17,715 nucleotides of DNA, taken from contig JAEUQS010000467.1 in NCBI GenBank assembly GCA_016789625.1, positions 1 through 17,715 on the forward strand. Direction: 5' to 3'. Shown in pieces: positions 7,310-16,020 of the stretch. How positions within the stretch are numbered: position 1 is the first letter of the stretch; every line of letters begins with the position of its first letter. This DNA comes from Acidobacteriota bacterium. GTDB taxonomy: Bacteria; Acidobacteriota; Thermoanaerobaculia; UBA5066. The position numbers were made by a program, and so were the translations under genes. The notes below the pieces were generated by a model. It was not told the origin of the DNA and did not search any database. It saw only the letters and a list, made by a program, of their open reading frames with translations.

Positions 7310-7779
7310 ATGAGCGAGAACCCCCAGCCCGAAGCCCCTCAGAGCCCTCCGGCGACGCCCGCCCGGCCGCCGGCTCCCAAGGGGCTGCCCCCCGGCTTCC
7401 AGCTCCCCACGATCGATTTCGAGGAGGACCGCAAGGGCGCGCTCCGCCGGCTGGGTCTCCTCCGCTGGGGCCTCGTGATCGCCGGGATCCTCGGCATCGT
7501 GCTCGTCAGCGTGCTCATCAAGCTCGGCGGCAGAGCCCTCGACATGACGATGGGCGCCTTCGAGACGCAGATTCTCTCGGCCCTCGACCCCCAGGTCCTG
7601 CCCGCAGAGCGCGAGGCCTTCCGGCGAGCGTTCGCCGACTTCGTCACCCGCGCCAAGGGCGGCCGCGTGAGCCAGGAGGAGATGGGGCGCTTTCGCGAGA
7701 AGACCCTCGACTCGCTTAAGGACGGACGCGTGATGAAAGAGGAGCTCACCGCGATCACGCAGCAGCTCGAGAACCCCTG

Positions 7780-7780
<1 letters not shown>
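7310..7780 (+). CDS. Single-pass membrane protein of unknown function upstream of uvrB
   Basis: I do not recognise this 156-residue protein. Residues 1-33 are Pro/Ala-rich and probably disordered and cytoplasmic. Charged residues (EEDRKGALRR) precede one clear transmembrane helix at about 51-71 (LRWGLVIAGILGIVLVSVLI). The remaining 85 residues are soluble, predicted helical and charged. The last part (SQEEMGRFREKTLDSLKDGRVMKEELTAITQQLE) resembles two short helical repeats joined by a GRV turn, a pattern that also occurs twice as KGGRVSQEEM and KDGRVMKEEL. Its stop overlaps the uvrB start (TGATG), so the two are translationally coupled. That does not show a role in DNA repair, since such pairs can be accidental. 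It diverges from the PBP gene. Confidence 0.75.
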
Positions 7781-9765
<1,985 letters not shown>

Positions 9766-9768
9766 CTC

Positions 9769-10749
9769 CTACAGGGTTCTGGTCTCGCCGATCTTCATCA
9801 CCCAGGTGTCCCGGGACGCGTAGCCCGAGTCCTTCGCGGCCTCGCGGAACCTCTGTGGCGGCTCGAACGGCGGCTCGTCCGTGAGGACGACCGTGCCCCA
9901 GTGCATGCCCACGAGGCGCTTGGCGGAGAGGTCCGTCCCGATCTGCACGCCCTCCTCCGGGCTCGCGTGCACGGACCTCATGATGGGCCGCGGGTCGTAC
10001 GCGCCGATCGGGACGATCGCCGTGTCGTACGGACCCGTGCGCCGTCCGATCTCCTGGAACGTCGGCTCGAAGTAGCCGGTATCGCCCGAGAAGTAGAGGT
10101 TGTGCTTCTTCGAGCGAACGCCGAAGCCGCACCAGAGCGTGCGGTCGCGGTCGAAGAGCGTTCGCGCCGAGAAGTGGATCGCGGGGAGGCCGGTGACCAC
10201 GAGGTCGCCGGGAGCGGGGGCCTCGTCCCACCAGTCGAGCTCGATGACGTTGTGAAAGCCGAGCCTGCGGAGAGCCTTGCCGAGCTTCAGAGGAACGATC
10301 GTCAGAAGGTCCTCGCGGTCGGGGATCTGGCGCATCGCGCGGGCGTCCAGGTGGTCGTAGTGGTTGTGAGACAGCAGAATGGCGTCGAGCTTCGGGAGCT
10401 TCGCGATCGGAATCCCCGGCGGAACGTAGCGCTTCGGGCCGGTGCCCTTCACGGGGCTCGCGTAGTCCGTCAGGTACGGATCGGTCAGGAGCGTCATGCC
10501 CGACAGGCGCACGAGGAACGACGCGTGGCCGAGCCAGGTGAGGGAGTCGTGCCGGCCTGCCGCGTGGAGGGCCTCGAGAGCGTCTTTCACGGGGAGCACG
10601 TGTCCCTCGGGCACGTCGACGGCCTTCTTGGACTCGCGGAGGCGGCGCCAGAAGAACGGTCCGAACTCCTTCAGGCTGCGGGTCTGGTGGGGCGCGCCGG
10701 GCGGATTGCGGAAGCCGGTGGCCGTGTGATGGGAGGGCCGTTTCGTCAT
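9769..10749 (-). CDS. Metallo-beta-lactamase-fold hydrolase, NAPE-PLD-like
   Basis: The 326-residue protein carries the metallo-beta-lactamase zinc motif SHNHYDH (His128, His130, Asp132, His133). Further ligand candidates are His192 (AIHFSAR), Asp223 (FSGDTGY) and His283 (MHWGT). The N terminus HHTATGFRNPPG, the TWLGHASFLV strand and the VPIGAYDPRPIM...HASPEEGVQ block resemble bacterial relatives of N-acyl-phosphatidylethanolamine phospholipase D and UlaG-like proteins. A phosphodiesterase acting on a lipid or other phosphoester is therefore plausible, but the substrate is unknown. No signal peptide is seen, so it is probably cytoplasmic. It is the last gene of the minus-strand operon; its ATG overlaps the TetR stop (ATGA), implying coupled translation and shared control by that regulator. 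Confidence 0.88.
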   Translation of the reverse strand: MTKRPSHHTATGFRNPPGAPHQTRSLKEFGPFFWRRLRESKKAVDVPEGHVLPVKDALEALHAAGRHDSLTWLGHASFLVRLSGMTLLTDPYLTDYASPVKGTGPKRYVPPGIPIAKLPKLDAILLSHNHYDHLDARAMRQIPDREDLLTIVPLKLGKALRRLGFHNVIELDWWDEAPAPGDLVVTGLPAIHFSARTLFDRDRTLWCGFGVRSKKHNLYFSGDTGYFEPTFQEIGRRTGPYDTAIVPIGAYDPRPIMRSVHASPEEGVQIGTDLSAKRLVGMHWGTVVLTDEPPFEPPQRFREAAKDSGYASRDTWVMKIGETRTL

Positions 10750-11450
10750 GCTTTCACCACTTCGTCCGCGCGTTCACGGAGGTCCAGGAGGAGCTTCACG
10801 ATGCGCTTCCTCACGGGTGCGAGGAGCGGCGCGCTCGCGAGCGTGATGAGCCGGGCCACGATGTCGACCGTGTGCTCGACGAGGAGCCGCGAGCGCCGCG
10901 CGCCGGGCGATGAATCGTGGATCCAGAACAGGATGATTCCCATCTGGTAGAGCCACAGGAGGTTGGGCAGCTCGTCCGCGAGGTCTTTGGGGACCTTCAC
11001 CTTCGACTCCGAGAGCACCCGCGCGAAGAGCTCGGTGCACGCCTGCCGCACGGGAGACGATTCGGGGCTGAACGGGCTGAGCGGACTGTTCGGGTCCGCC
11101 GCGCTCTTGAACAGGATTCCCGCGAAGCGGTGGTAGGGCTGGCTCGTCTCGATCTTCGCGAGGAGCACGGCGCGGAGCCTCTTCTTCAGATCTCTCTCGA
11201 CGGCCAGCGCGTCGGCGCTCGCGCGGAGGTGGTCCTCGTGGCTGGCCGCGTAGAAGCCCTGGATGAGGTGCTCCTTGGAGCGGAAGTAGTAGTACGCGTT
11301 CCCGACCGCGACCTCGGCCTTCTCGGAGATGGCCCGCATGGTCGTCTCTTCGTACCCGCGCTCCTTGAACAGCTCGAGCGCCGTGTCGAGGATCTTCCGG
11401 CGGGTCTCCTCGCCCTTCGTGGGCCGCGGATCGGGGAGGGCCTCGGTCAA
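10746..11450 (-). CDS. TetR/AcrR-family transcriptional regulator
   Basis: The 234-residue product has a TetR DNA-binding domain at about residues 15-65: RRKILDTALELFKERGYEETTMRAISEKAEVAVGNAYYYFRSKEHLIQGFY, with recognition helix VAVGNAYYYFRSKE (47-60). The remaining 170 residues are helical and form the ligand-binding and dimer region, whose ligand cannot be told. The start is TTG 11450 (minus strand), chosen because AGGAGG at 11463-11458 sits seven bases upstream and because the TTG overlaps the preceding stop as TTGA. The open frame continues far upstream but there covers the previous gene in another frame. The gene lies inside the operon it probably controls; three matching palindromes surround the operon promoter at 12261-12354. 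Confidence 0.92.
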   Translation of the reverse strand: MTEALPDPRPTKGEETRRKILDTALELFKERGYEETTMRAISEKAEVAVGNAYYYFRSKEHLIQGFYAASHEDHLRASADALAVERDLKKRLRAVLLAKIETSQPYHRFAGILFKSAADPNSPLSPFSPESSPVRQACTELFARVLSESKVKVPKDLADELPNLLWLYQMGIILFWIHDSSPGARRSRLLVEHTVDIVARLITLASAPLLAPVRKRIVKLLLDLRERADEVVKA

Positions 11451-11836
11451 CGAGATGCCTCCTGAGACGGCATCAGCGCCTGCGGGACGAAGGACGAGAG
11501 CCGGTGGCGGTTCTCGGAGAACCAGTGGAAGAACGTGCGGATGTGCGGGCGGAATGCCGGCGTCGCGAGGCGGAGCGACCACTCCCGGTAACGGCGGAGG
11601 GCCCAGAGGCACGTGACGAAGGCCGCGTCGTCCTTCCATACGTTGCCGCGGTCGTCGATGACCGTGAGCGTCGAGAGGGTCGCGGCGTGGTCGAGGCCGG
11701 GGAACCGCTGCCGGGCCGTCTCCGAGCCCGCCGCGACGAGGACGATCGGCACGTAGCTCTCCTCCTTGCTGAGGAAGTCGCGCGCGCTCCGGCAGAGGGT
11801 GCAGCGCGGGTCGTAGAGGACGGTCAGCTGGTTCAT
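11447..11836 (-). CDS. DCC-family (DUF393) thiol-disulfide oxidoreductase-like protein
   Basis: The 129-residue protein begins LTVLYDPRCTLCRSARDFL, matching the DCC/DUF393 pattern in which a beta strand, Asp and a CxxC pair (Cys12, Cys15) open a thioredoxin-like fold. Further down are TLTVIDDRGNVWKDDAAFVTCLWALRRYREWSLRLATPAF and a helical end with FFHWFSENRHRLS, also usual for the family. Members are predicted thiol oxidoreductases, mostly uncharacterised, and often sit beside membrane proteins. No signal peptide is present. It follows the membrane protein gene by 12 bases and overlaps the TetR start by four, placing it second in the operon. The redox partner is unknown. Confidence 0.82.
   Translation of the reverse strand: MNQLTVLYDPRCTLCRSARDFLSKEESYVPIVLVAAGSETARQRFPGLDHAATLSTLTVIDDRGNVWKDDAAFVTCLWALRRYREWSLRLATPAFRPHIRTFFHWFSENRHRLSSFVPQALMPSQEASR
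11458..11463 (-). promoter_or_regulatory. Shine-Dalgarno sequence that fixes the TetR start
   Basis: AGGAGG on the minus strand lies seven bases before TTG 11450, within the last codons of the upstream DCC gene. It selects this TTG from a frame that stays open for another 700 bases. Confidence 0.8.
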
Positions 11837-11848
11837 CTCGCGTCCGCT

Positions 11849-12241
11849 TCAGCGCGTGAGGCACGCATCCGGAAGGAACGGGGGAGGAGCGGCCGCGAGC
11901 ACGACCTTGCGGCGCATCCGGGAGAACACGTAGAGGTTGAAGAAGTGCATGCCGCCCAGCACCAGCAGCACCGCACCCACCTTCTGGGAGAGCGCCTCGA
12001 TGGACTGCGGGACACTCTCGACCGGGATGCTCAGCTTCAGGGCCAGAGTGACGTAGCCGAAGTTGATCAGGTAGAAGCCCACCACGAGGAGATGGTTCAC
12101 CGAGTCGGCGAGGGGCTCGTTCCCGCCGAACACGTCGACGAGAAAGATGCGGCCGTTCTTGTGAAGCGTGCGCGCGACCCACACGGTGAGCGCCACGGAG
12201 AGGACGAGATACACGAGGTAGGTCCAGGCTTTCGGGTCCAT
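11849..12241 (-). CDS. Small integral membrane protein, first gene of the TetR operon
   Basis: The 130-residue protein has three membrane helices at about 5-24, 48-70 and 87-107. The loop between the first two is RTLHKNGRIFLVDVFGGNEPLADSVNHLLVVGFYLINFGYV. From memory, similar short membrane proteins with the NHLLVVGFYLxNxGYV segment occur in actinobacteria and other high-GC bacteria without assigned function. It has no enzymatic motif. ATG 12241 was chosen over the longer frame to 12373 because AAGAAGGA precedes it, because it begins at the first helix, and because the longer frame would run through promoter and operator DNA. Together with the DCC gene it could form a membrane redox pair, which is an inference from adjacency. 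Confidence 0.75.
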   Translation of the reverse strand: MDPKAWTYLVYLVLSVALTVWVARTLHKNGRIFLVDVFGGNEPLADSVNHLLVVGFYLINFGYVTLALKLSIPVESVPQSIEALSQKVGAVLLVLGGMHFFNLYVFSRMRRKVVLAAAPPPFLPDACLTR

Positions 12242-12260
12242 CGGGTCCTTCTTTCTGGTC

Positions 12261-12274
12261 TTGAACGCGTTCAA
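12261..12274. promoter_or_regulatory. Operator palindrome 1, probable TetR site
   Basis: TTGAACGCGTTCAA is a perfect 14-base palindrome. It lies 20 bases upstream of the first start codon of the minus-strand operon and just downstream of the predicted -10 box, about where transcription would begin. Binding here would block initiation. Confidence 0.7.
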
Positions 12275-12282
12275 CCAGTCAC

Positions 12283-12312
12283 AAGGTAGGGCCCGGACCG
12301 GCCGGGCGTCAA
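12283..12312 (-). promoter_or_regulatory. Predicted promoter of the TetR operon
   Basis: On the minus strand, TTGACG (12312-12307) and TACCTT (12288-12283) are separated by 18 bases, a reasonable sigma-70-type pair. The start of transcription would fall near 12276, next to operator 1; operator 2 begins seven bases upstream of the -35 box. The -10 match is modest. Confidence 0.5.
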
Positions 12313-12318
12313 GGTGTT

Positions 12319-12334
12319 TTCGAACGCGTTCGAA
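12319..12334. promoter_or_regulatory. Operator palindrome 2, probable TetR site
   Basis: TTCGAACGCGTTCGAA is a perfect 16-base palindrome with the same GAACGCGTTC core as the other two sites. Its centre is 59 bases from site 1 and 21 bases from site 3. Confidence 0.7.
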
Positions 12335-12340
12335 TTTTTC

Positions 12341-12354
12341 TTGAACGCGTTCGA
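12341..12354. promoter_or_regulatory. Operator palindrome 3, probable TetR site
   Basis: TTGAACGCGTTCGA keeps the full ten-base core GAACGCGTTC with slightly mismatched flanks. It is two helical turns from site 2, so dimers on both would face the same side. A further TTCGAA half-site follows at 12355-12360. It is the site nearest to the wspA-like gene (start 12432). Confidence 0.65.
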
Positions 12355-12421
12355 TTCGAACCCGCCGTCTCACCGGACCCGATGGGCGATCATGTGCGGG
12401 AATCTTCGACAGGATGTCCTT

Positions 12422-12426
12422 GGAGG
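12422..12426 (+). promoter_or_regulatory. Shine-Dalgarno sequence supporting GTG 12432 as the MCP start
   Basis: GGAGG lies five bases before GTG 12432. The alternative in-frame ATG 12414 has only AGG immediately adjacent to it. Confidence 0.6.
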
Positions 12427-12431
12427 CGCAC

Positions 12432-14087
12432 GTGAAACCGGTCGCGAAATCTTCCCTCTCGGTGAGGCTCCTCTCTCTCGTGGCGATCTTCCTCGTCGCC
12501 TTCTCGGCATTTGCGTTCGTGGCCTACAGGACGCTCGAAGAGGTGAGGGTGAACGGGGGCCTCTACCGCGAGATCGTCGAGGGGAAGGACCTCGTCGCCG
12601 ACGTCCTTCCGCCCCCCATGTACATCATCGAGTCGCACCTCGTGACGCTCCAGATCGCCGAGGAGACCGACCCCACGGCCATCGCCGCGCTCATCGAGCG
12701 GGGCAACACGCTGCGTCTCGAGTTCGACAACCGGCACGAGCACTGGAAGAGGCAGCTCCCGAACGGCTCGATCGGCGACGCCATGAACGTCACCGCCTAC
12801 CGCCCGGCCGTGGACTACTTCGAGACCCGCGACCGGGACTTCGTGCCCGCGATTCGCACCGGTGAGAAGGAGAAGGCCGCGGCCGCGCTCGTTCTCCTGC
12901 GTCAGAAGTACGAAGCGCACCGGCGCGCGGTGGACGAGGTCGTGAAGCTCGCGAACGCCCGAAGCGCCGAGCTCGAGAAGCTGGCCCAGGCTCAGGTCGA
13001 CAGCGGCAAGCGGAACCTCCTGCTCATCGGCGGGTTCGTCGTCGGCGTCGTGCTGCTCCTCGCGTTCATGACGCATCGCCTCGCGGGCTCCCTCGTCTCG
13101 CGCATCGACCTCGCCGCCCGGATCGCCGGACAGGTCGCGGCCGGCGACCTCACGGCCGAGGTGCCCGACACCCACCTCGACGACGAAACGGGCCGCCTCC
13201 TGGATTCGATTCGCGGGATGACCCGGAACCTCAACTCCCTCGTGGCGCGCGTGAAGCAGGGCTCGATCGAGCTCATGTCCACGGCCACGGAGTTCGCGGC
13301 CACGAGCCGCGAGCAGGAGGCCACGATCTCGGGCTTCGGCTCCTCGACGAGCCAGATGGCGGCTGCCGTGAAACAGATCTCGGCGACGAGCTCGGAGCTC
13401 CTCGCCACCATGGAGGGAGTCGCGGCCGTGGCCGGGCAGACGGCGGAGGCCGCCGAGCACGGACGGACGGGCCTCGCGAGCATGAAGGACACGATGCGTC
13501 AGCTCGAGCGGGGCACGTCCTCGATCTCGGCGCGTCTCGCCGCCATTCGCGAGAAGACGGCGGACATCGGCGGCGTCGTCACGACCATCACGAAGGTCGC
13601 CGATCAGACGAACCTCCTCTCCGTCAACGCGGCCATCGAGGCCGAGAAGGCGGGGGAGCACGGCCTCGGGTTCCTCGTCCTCGCGCGGGAGATCCGCCGC
13701 CTCGCCGATCAGACCGCCGTCGCGACGCTCGACATCGAGCAGATGGTGCGGCACATGCAGGGCGCCGTGACGGCGGGCGTGATGGAGATGGACCGCTTCG
13801 CGCAGGAGGTGAAGGACGTCGTCTCCCGCACGGAGGACGTCAACGGACAGCTCTCCCAGATCATCGGGCAGGTGAAGACGCTGTCGGAGCGCTTCGACTC
13901 GGTGAACCACGGGATGCGCAGTCAGTCCCAGGGCGCGCGGCAGATCGCCGACGCGATGTCGCAGCTCATGGACGGCGCGCGGCAGAGCGCCGCCTCCCTG
14001 AAGGATTTCAATGCGGCGACGGCGCATCTCCGCGACGCGGTGGCGAGCCTCAAGCAGGAGATCTCGCACTTCAAGGTCGGGGACTGA
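12432..14087 (+). CDS. wspA: Methyl-accepting chemotaxis protein, WspA-like
   Basis: This is the receptor of a Wsp-type array. The 551-residue protein has a membrane helix at about 11-32, a helical sensory domain of about 160 residues with a PPPMYIIESHLVTLQ segment (60-74), a second helix at 195-217, a HAMP domain (about 218-270), and a long coiled-coil signalling domain. The hairpin tip NLLSVNAAIEAEKAGEHGLGFLVLAREIRRLADQTA (395-430), followed by ATLDIEQMVRHMQGAVTAGVMEMDRF, is strikingly like Pseudomonas WspA (EAEKAGE rather than EAARAGE, and STLDIEQMV). There is no C-terminal CheR-tethering pentapeptide of the NWETF type. In Pseudomonas, WspA senses surface contact. GTG 12432 is preferred; ATG 12414 would add six residues. 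The four following genes repeat the wspBCDE order, confirming the assignment. Confidence 0.9.
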   Translation: MKPVAKSSLSVRLLSLVAIFLVAFSAFAFVAYRTLEEVRVNGGLYREIVEGKDLVADVLPPPMYIIESHLVTLQIAEETDPTAIAALIERGNTLRLEFDNRHEHWKRQLPNGSIGDAMNVTAYRPAVDYFETRDRDFVPAIRTGEKEKAAAALVLLRQKYEAHRRAVDEVVKLANARSAELEKLAQAQVDSGKRNLLLIGGFVVGVVLLLAFMTHRLAGSLVSRIDLAARIAGQVAAGDLTAEVPDTHLDDETGRLLDSIRGMTRNLNSLVARVKQGSIELMSTATEFAATSREQEATISGFGSSTSQMAAAVKQISATSSELLATMEGVAAVAGQTAEAAEHGRTGLASMKDTMRQLERGTSSISARLAAIREKTADIGGVVTTITKVADQTNLLSVNAAIEAEKAGEHGLGFLVLAREIRRLADQTAVATLDIEQMVRHMQGAVTAGVMEMDRFAQEVKDVVSRTEDVNGQLSQIIGQVKTLSERFDSVNHGMRSQSQGARQIADAMSQLMDGARQSAASLKDFNAATAHLRDAVASLKQEISHFKVGD

Positions 14088-14102
14088 CGAGGCAGGACAC
14101 TC

Positions 14103-14555
14103 GTGCTTCGGGTGGAGTTCATCGCCGGGGGTCTCACGTACGCGCTGCCCGCGAGGGACGTCGTGGAGGTGCTGCCACGCGTGTCTCTCCGAGCGGTTCA
14201 GGCCGCGCCGCCGGGCGTCGCGGGGCTCTTCACCTGTCGCGGAACCGTCGTCCCCGTGGTCGACGCCGCGCTCCTCGTTTGCGGATCGCCGTGTCCCGAG
14301 CTGCTGGGCAACCGGATCCTCGTGATCCGCCTGTCGGGATCCGAAAGTGGGGCGGACCGGCTCGTGGGCGTTCTGGTGGAGCGCGTGCTCGGCGTCGCCT
14401 CGGATGCGGTCACGGAGCAGCGCTCGCTGGAGCTGCGGGATGCTCCGTGGCTCGGGCCCGTGTACGCCTCGCCCGCGGGGCTCGTCCAGCTCTTCGTGGC
14501 GCGCGAGGTCCTGCCCGGAGCCGTGATCGACGCGCTTCTCGGGAGCAGGGGATGA
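14103..14555 (+). CDS. wspB: CheW-like coupling protein, WspB-like
   Basis: CheW proteins bridge receptors and the CheA kinase in chemosensory arrays. The 150-residue product is a single CheW domain. It opens with LRVEFIAGGLTYALPARDVVEVLPRV, as WspB proteins do, then GVAGLFTCRGTVVPVVDAALLVCG (38-61), the region that contacts receptor tips, and RLVGVLVERVLGVAS (86-100). It starts at GTG 14103, 15 bases after the MCP stop, with GAGGCAGG upstream. The stop overlaps the CheR start as ATGA. Wsp systems characteristically have two CheW proteins, one before and one after the CheR, as here. A generic CheW label would also fit; the WspB name rests on gene order. Confidence 0.88.
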   Translation: MLRVEFIAGGLTYALPARDVVEVLPRVSLRAVQAAPPGVAGLFTCRGTVVPVVDAALLVCGSPCPELLGNRILVIRLSGSESGADRLVGVLVERVLGVASDAVTEQRSLELRDAPWLGPVYASPAGLVQLFVAREVLPGAVIDALLGSRG

Positions 14556-15358
14556 GCCACGCCCCCACCGTCGACGAGCTCCTGACGCGCGAGATCGGCC
14601 TCGACCCGGCTGCCATCGGCGACGTGGCCATCGACCTCGCCCTGCGCTCGCGCATGAAGGCCCTCGGCGTCTCGAGCGAGGAGAGCTACCTCTCGCGCCT
14701 CGCCCTCGGGCCGGCCGAGCGGCACGCGCTGGTGGAAGAGGTCGTCGTGGGCGAGACCTGGTTCTTTCGCGAGAAGGCGGCGTTCGCGCTCCTCGTGGCC
14801 TTCGCAAGGAGGCGCCGGATGGAGTCGCCGGCCCGCCCGCTCCGCATCCTCTCCGCGCCGTGCGCGACGGGTGAGGAGCCGTACTCGGCCGCCATGGCGC
14901 TCCTCGACGCCCAGCTCCCCGAGAGCGCGTTCGAGATCGACGCCGTGGACGTCTCGGCGCACGCGCTCGCGGCGGCCGAGGCCGGCGTCTACGGTCCGCG
15001 CTCGAGCCGCGACGCGCCGGTGCCGCTCCATCACCTGCGCGAGACGGCTGCGGGCCGTTCGATGGTGTCGCCGCGCGTCCGCTCACGCGTGAGGTTCCTG
15101 CGAGGAAACCTCGTGGACCCGCTCTTCCTCGCGGGCACGGCCCCGTACGACGCCGTGTTCTGCAGGAACGTGCTCATCTACATGACGAAGGGCGCGAGGC
15201 GTACGGTGCTCGATCACCTGGTGCGTCTCGTGGCTCCGGGCGGCATCCTCTTCATGGGGCACGCGGAGGCCGTCAACCTCATGGATCCGCGCTGGAGGCC
15301 GTCGGACGGGCCTCCCGAGGCCTTCGCGTTCGTGCGGGCCGCAGAGAGTGCCGCGTGA
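14552..15358 (+). CDS. wspC: CheR-type protein-glutamate methyltransferase, WspC-like without TPR
   Basis: CheR methylates receptor glutamates with S-adenosylmethionine for adaptation. In the Wsp system this is WspC, opposed by the WspF esterase. The 268-residue protein has the N-terminal helical domain (about 1-65), then VVGETWFFREKAAF (66-79). The SAM-binding core includes LRILSAPCATGEEPYSAAM (95-113) and an acidic strand IDAVDVSAHALAAAEAGVYG. Near the end are YDAVFCRNVLIYM (191-203) and GGILFMGHAEAV. These match CheR and particularly the VGETWFFR variant of WspC. Pseudomonas WspC carries a C-terminal tetratricopeptide region of well over 100 residues; here the protein ends right after the catalytic domain. 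ATG 14552 overlaps the wspB stop and GGGAGCAGGGG precedes it. Confidence 0.93.
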   Translation: MSHAPTVDELLTREIGLDPAAIGDVAIDLALRSRMKALGVSSEESYLSRLALGPAERHALVEEVVVGETWFFREKAAFALLVAFARRRRMESPARPLRILSAPCATGEEPYSAAMALLDAQLPESAFEIDAVDVSAHALAAAEAGVYGPRSSRDAPVPLHHLRETAAGRSMVSPRVRSRVRFLRGNLVDPLFLAGTAPYDAVFCRNVLIYMTKGARRTVLDHLVRLVAPGGILFMGHAEAVNLMDPRWRPSDGPPEAFAFVRAAESAA

Positions 15359-16020
15359 GCGACGTGGACGGCGCGCCGTTCTTTCCGCCGGCCGGCTGCT
15401 GGCGCTCGATCGGCGTTTTCGGCGATCTTTCCTGCCCGGAGCTGCCGCACGTGATGCACTGCCGGAACTGTCCGGTCCTGCAGAGCGCGGCGGCCGGGCT
15501 CCAGTCGCGCCCTCTGCCCGAGGGGTACGACGCCTTCTGGGCGGAGCAGGTCGCGGCACCCGTGTCCCTGCCGCCCGCCGAGCTGTCGCTCGTGGTCTTC
15601 CGCATCGCGTCCGACTGGCTCGCGCTCGAGTCCACGCTCTTCGTCGAGATCGCCAACCCGCGCGCCCTGCACCGCATTCCGCACCGCGAGCACACGCTGG
15701 TCTCGGGCCTCGCGAACATCCGCGGACAGCTCTGCCTCTGCGTGTCGCTCGCGGGGCTCCTCGAGCTGCCCGTGACCGGAGAGGGCACGGGACGGGAGCG
15801 GCTCGCCGTGATCGATCAGGACAAGAGCTCGTGGGGCTTTCGCGTCGACGAGGTCGCGGGCACCGTGCGGGTCGCGGAGGCCGCGCTCACGGCCCCTCCC
15901 GCGACGCTGCCGCCGAAGCTGTCCTCGGTGACGCGGGGCGTCTTCGAATGGAGCGGAAGGCGCGTCACGCTGCTCCACGGCCCGAACCTCGTCGCCGCGC
16001 TCCGAAAGGTCGTCTCGTGA
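15355..16020 (+). CDS. wspD: CheW-like protein with N-terminal cysteine cluster, WspD-like
   Basis: The 221-residue protein has two parts. Residues 14-42 contain four cysteines (Cys15, Cys27, Cys36, Cys39) in CW-x2-IGVFGD-x-SCPEL followed by HCRNCPVL. Residues about 77-215 form a CheW domain (ELSLVVFRIASDWLALESTLFVEI, LVSGLANIRGQLCLCVSLAGLL, WGFRVDEVAGTVRV). The same cysteine pattern before a CheW domain is, as I recall it, characteristic of Pseudomonas WspD, which makes this the best single marker for a Wsp system. The cysteines could bind zinc or an iron-sulfur cluster, or be redox-active; this is not known. The GTG start overlaps the CheR stop, and the stop overlaps the CheA start, both as GTGA. 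Confidence 0.92.
   Translation: MSDVDGAPFFPPAGCWRSIGVFGDLSCPELPHVMHCRNCPVLQSAAAGLQSRPLPEGYDAFWAEQVAAPVSLPPAELSLVVFRIASDWLALESTLFVEIANPRALHRIPHREHTLVSGLANIRGQLCLCVSLAGLLELPVTGEGTGRERLAVIDQDKSSWGFRVDEVAGTVRVAEAALTAPPATLPPKLSSVTRGVFEWSGRRVTLLHGPNLVAALRKVVS

Noticed and set aside
5325..7313. A 662-codon plus-strand open frame opposite the penicillin-binding protein, and a 656-codon minus-strand frame at 4741-6711
   Set aside because: The PBP frame contains all glycosyltransferase and transpeptidase motifs in order. The other two are compositional shadows without domains.
11451..12182. Long N-terminal extension of the TetR protein to 12182
   Set aside because: The extension overlaps the DCC and membrane protein genes out of frame. 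A good AGGAGG and TTG at 11450 give a normal-length TetR protein.
12390..15086. An 898-codon open frame on the minus strand across the chemosensory genes
   Set aside because: It is antisense to four genes with unmistakable domain motifs. Its product is Arg/His/Glu-rich low complexity with no recognisable domain, as expected for the complementary frame of GC-rich genes.
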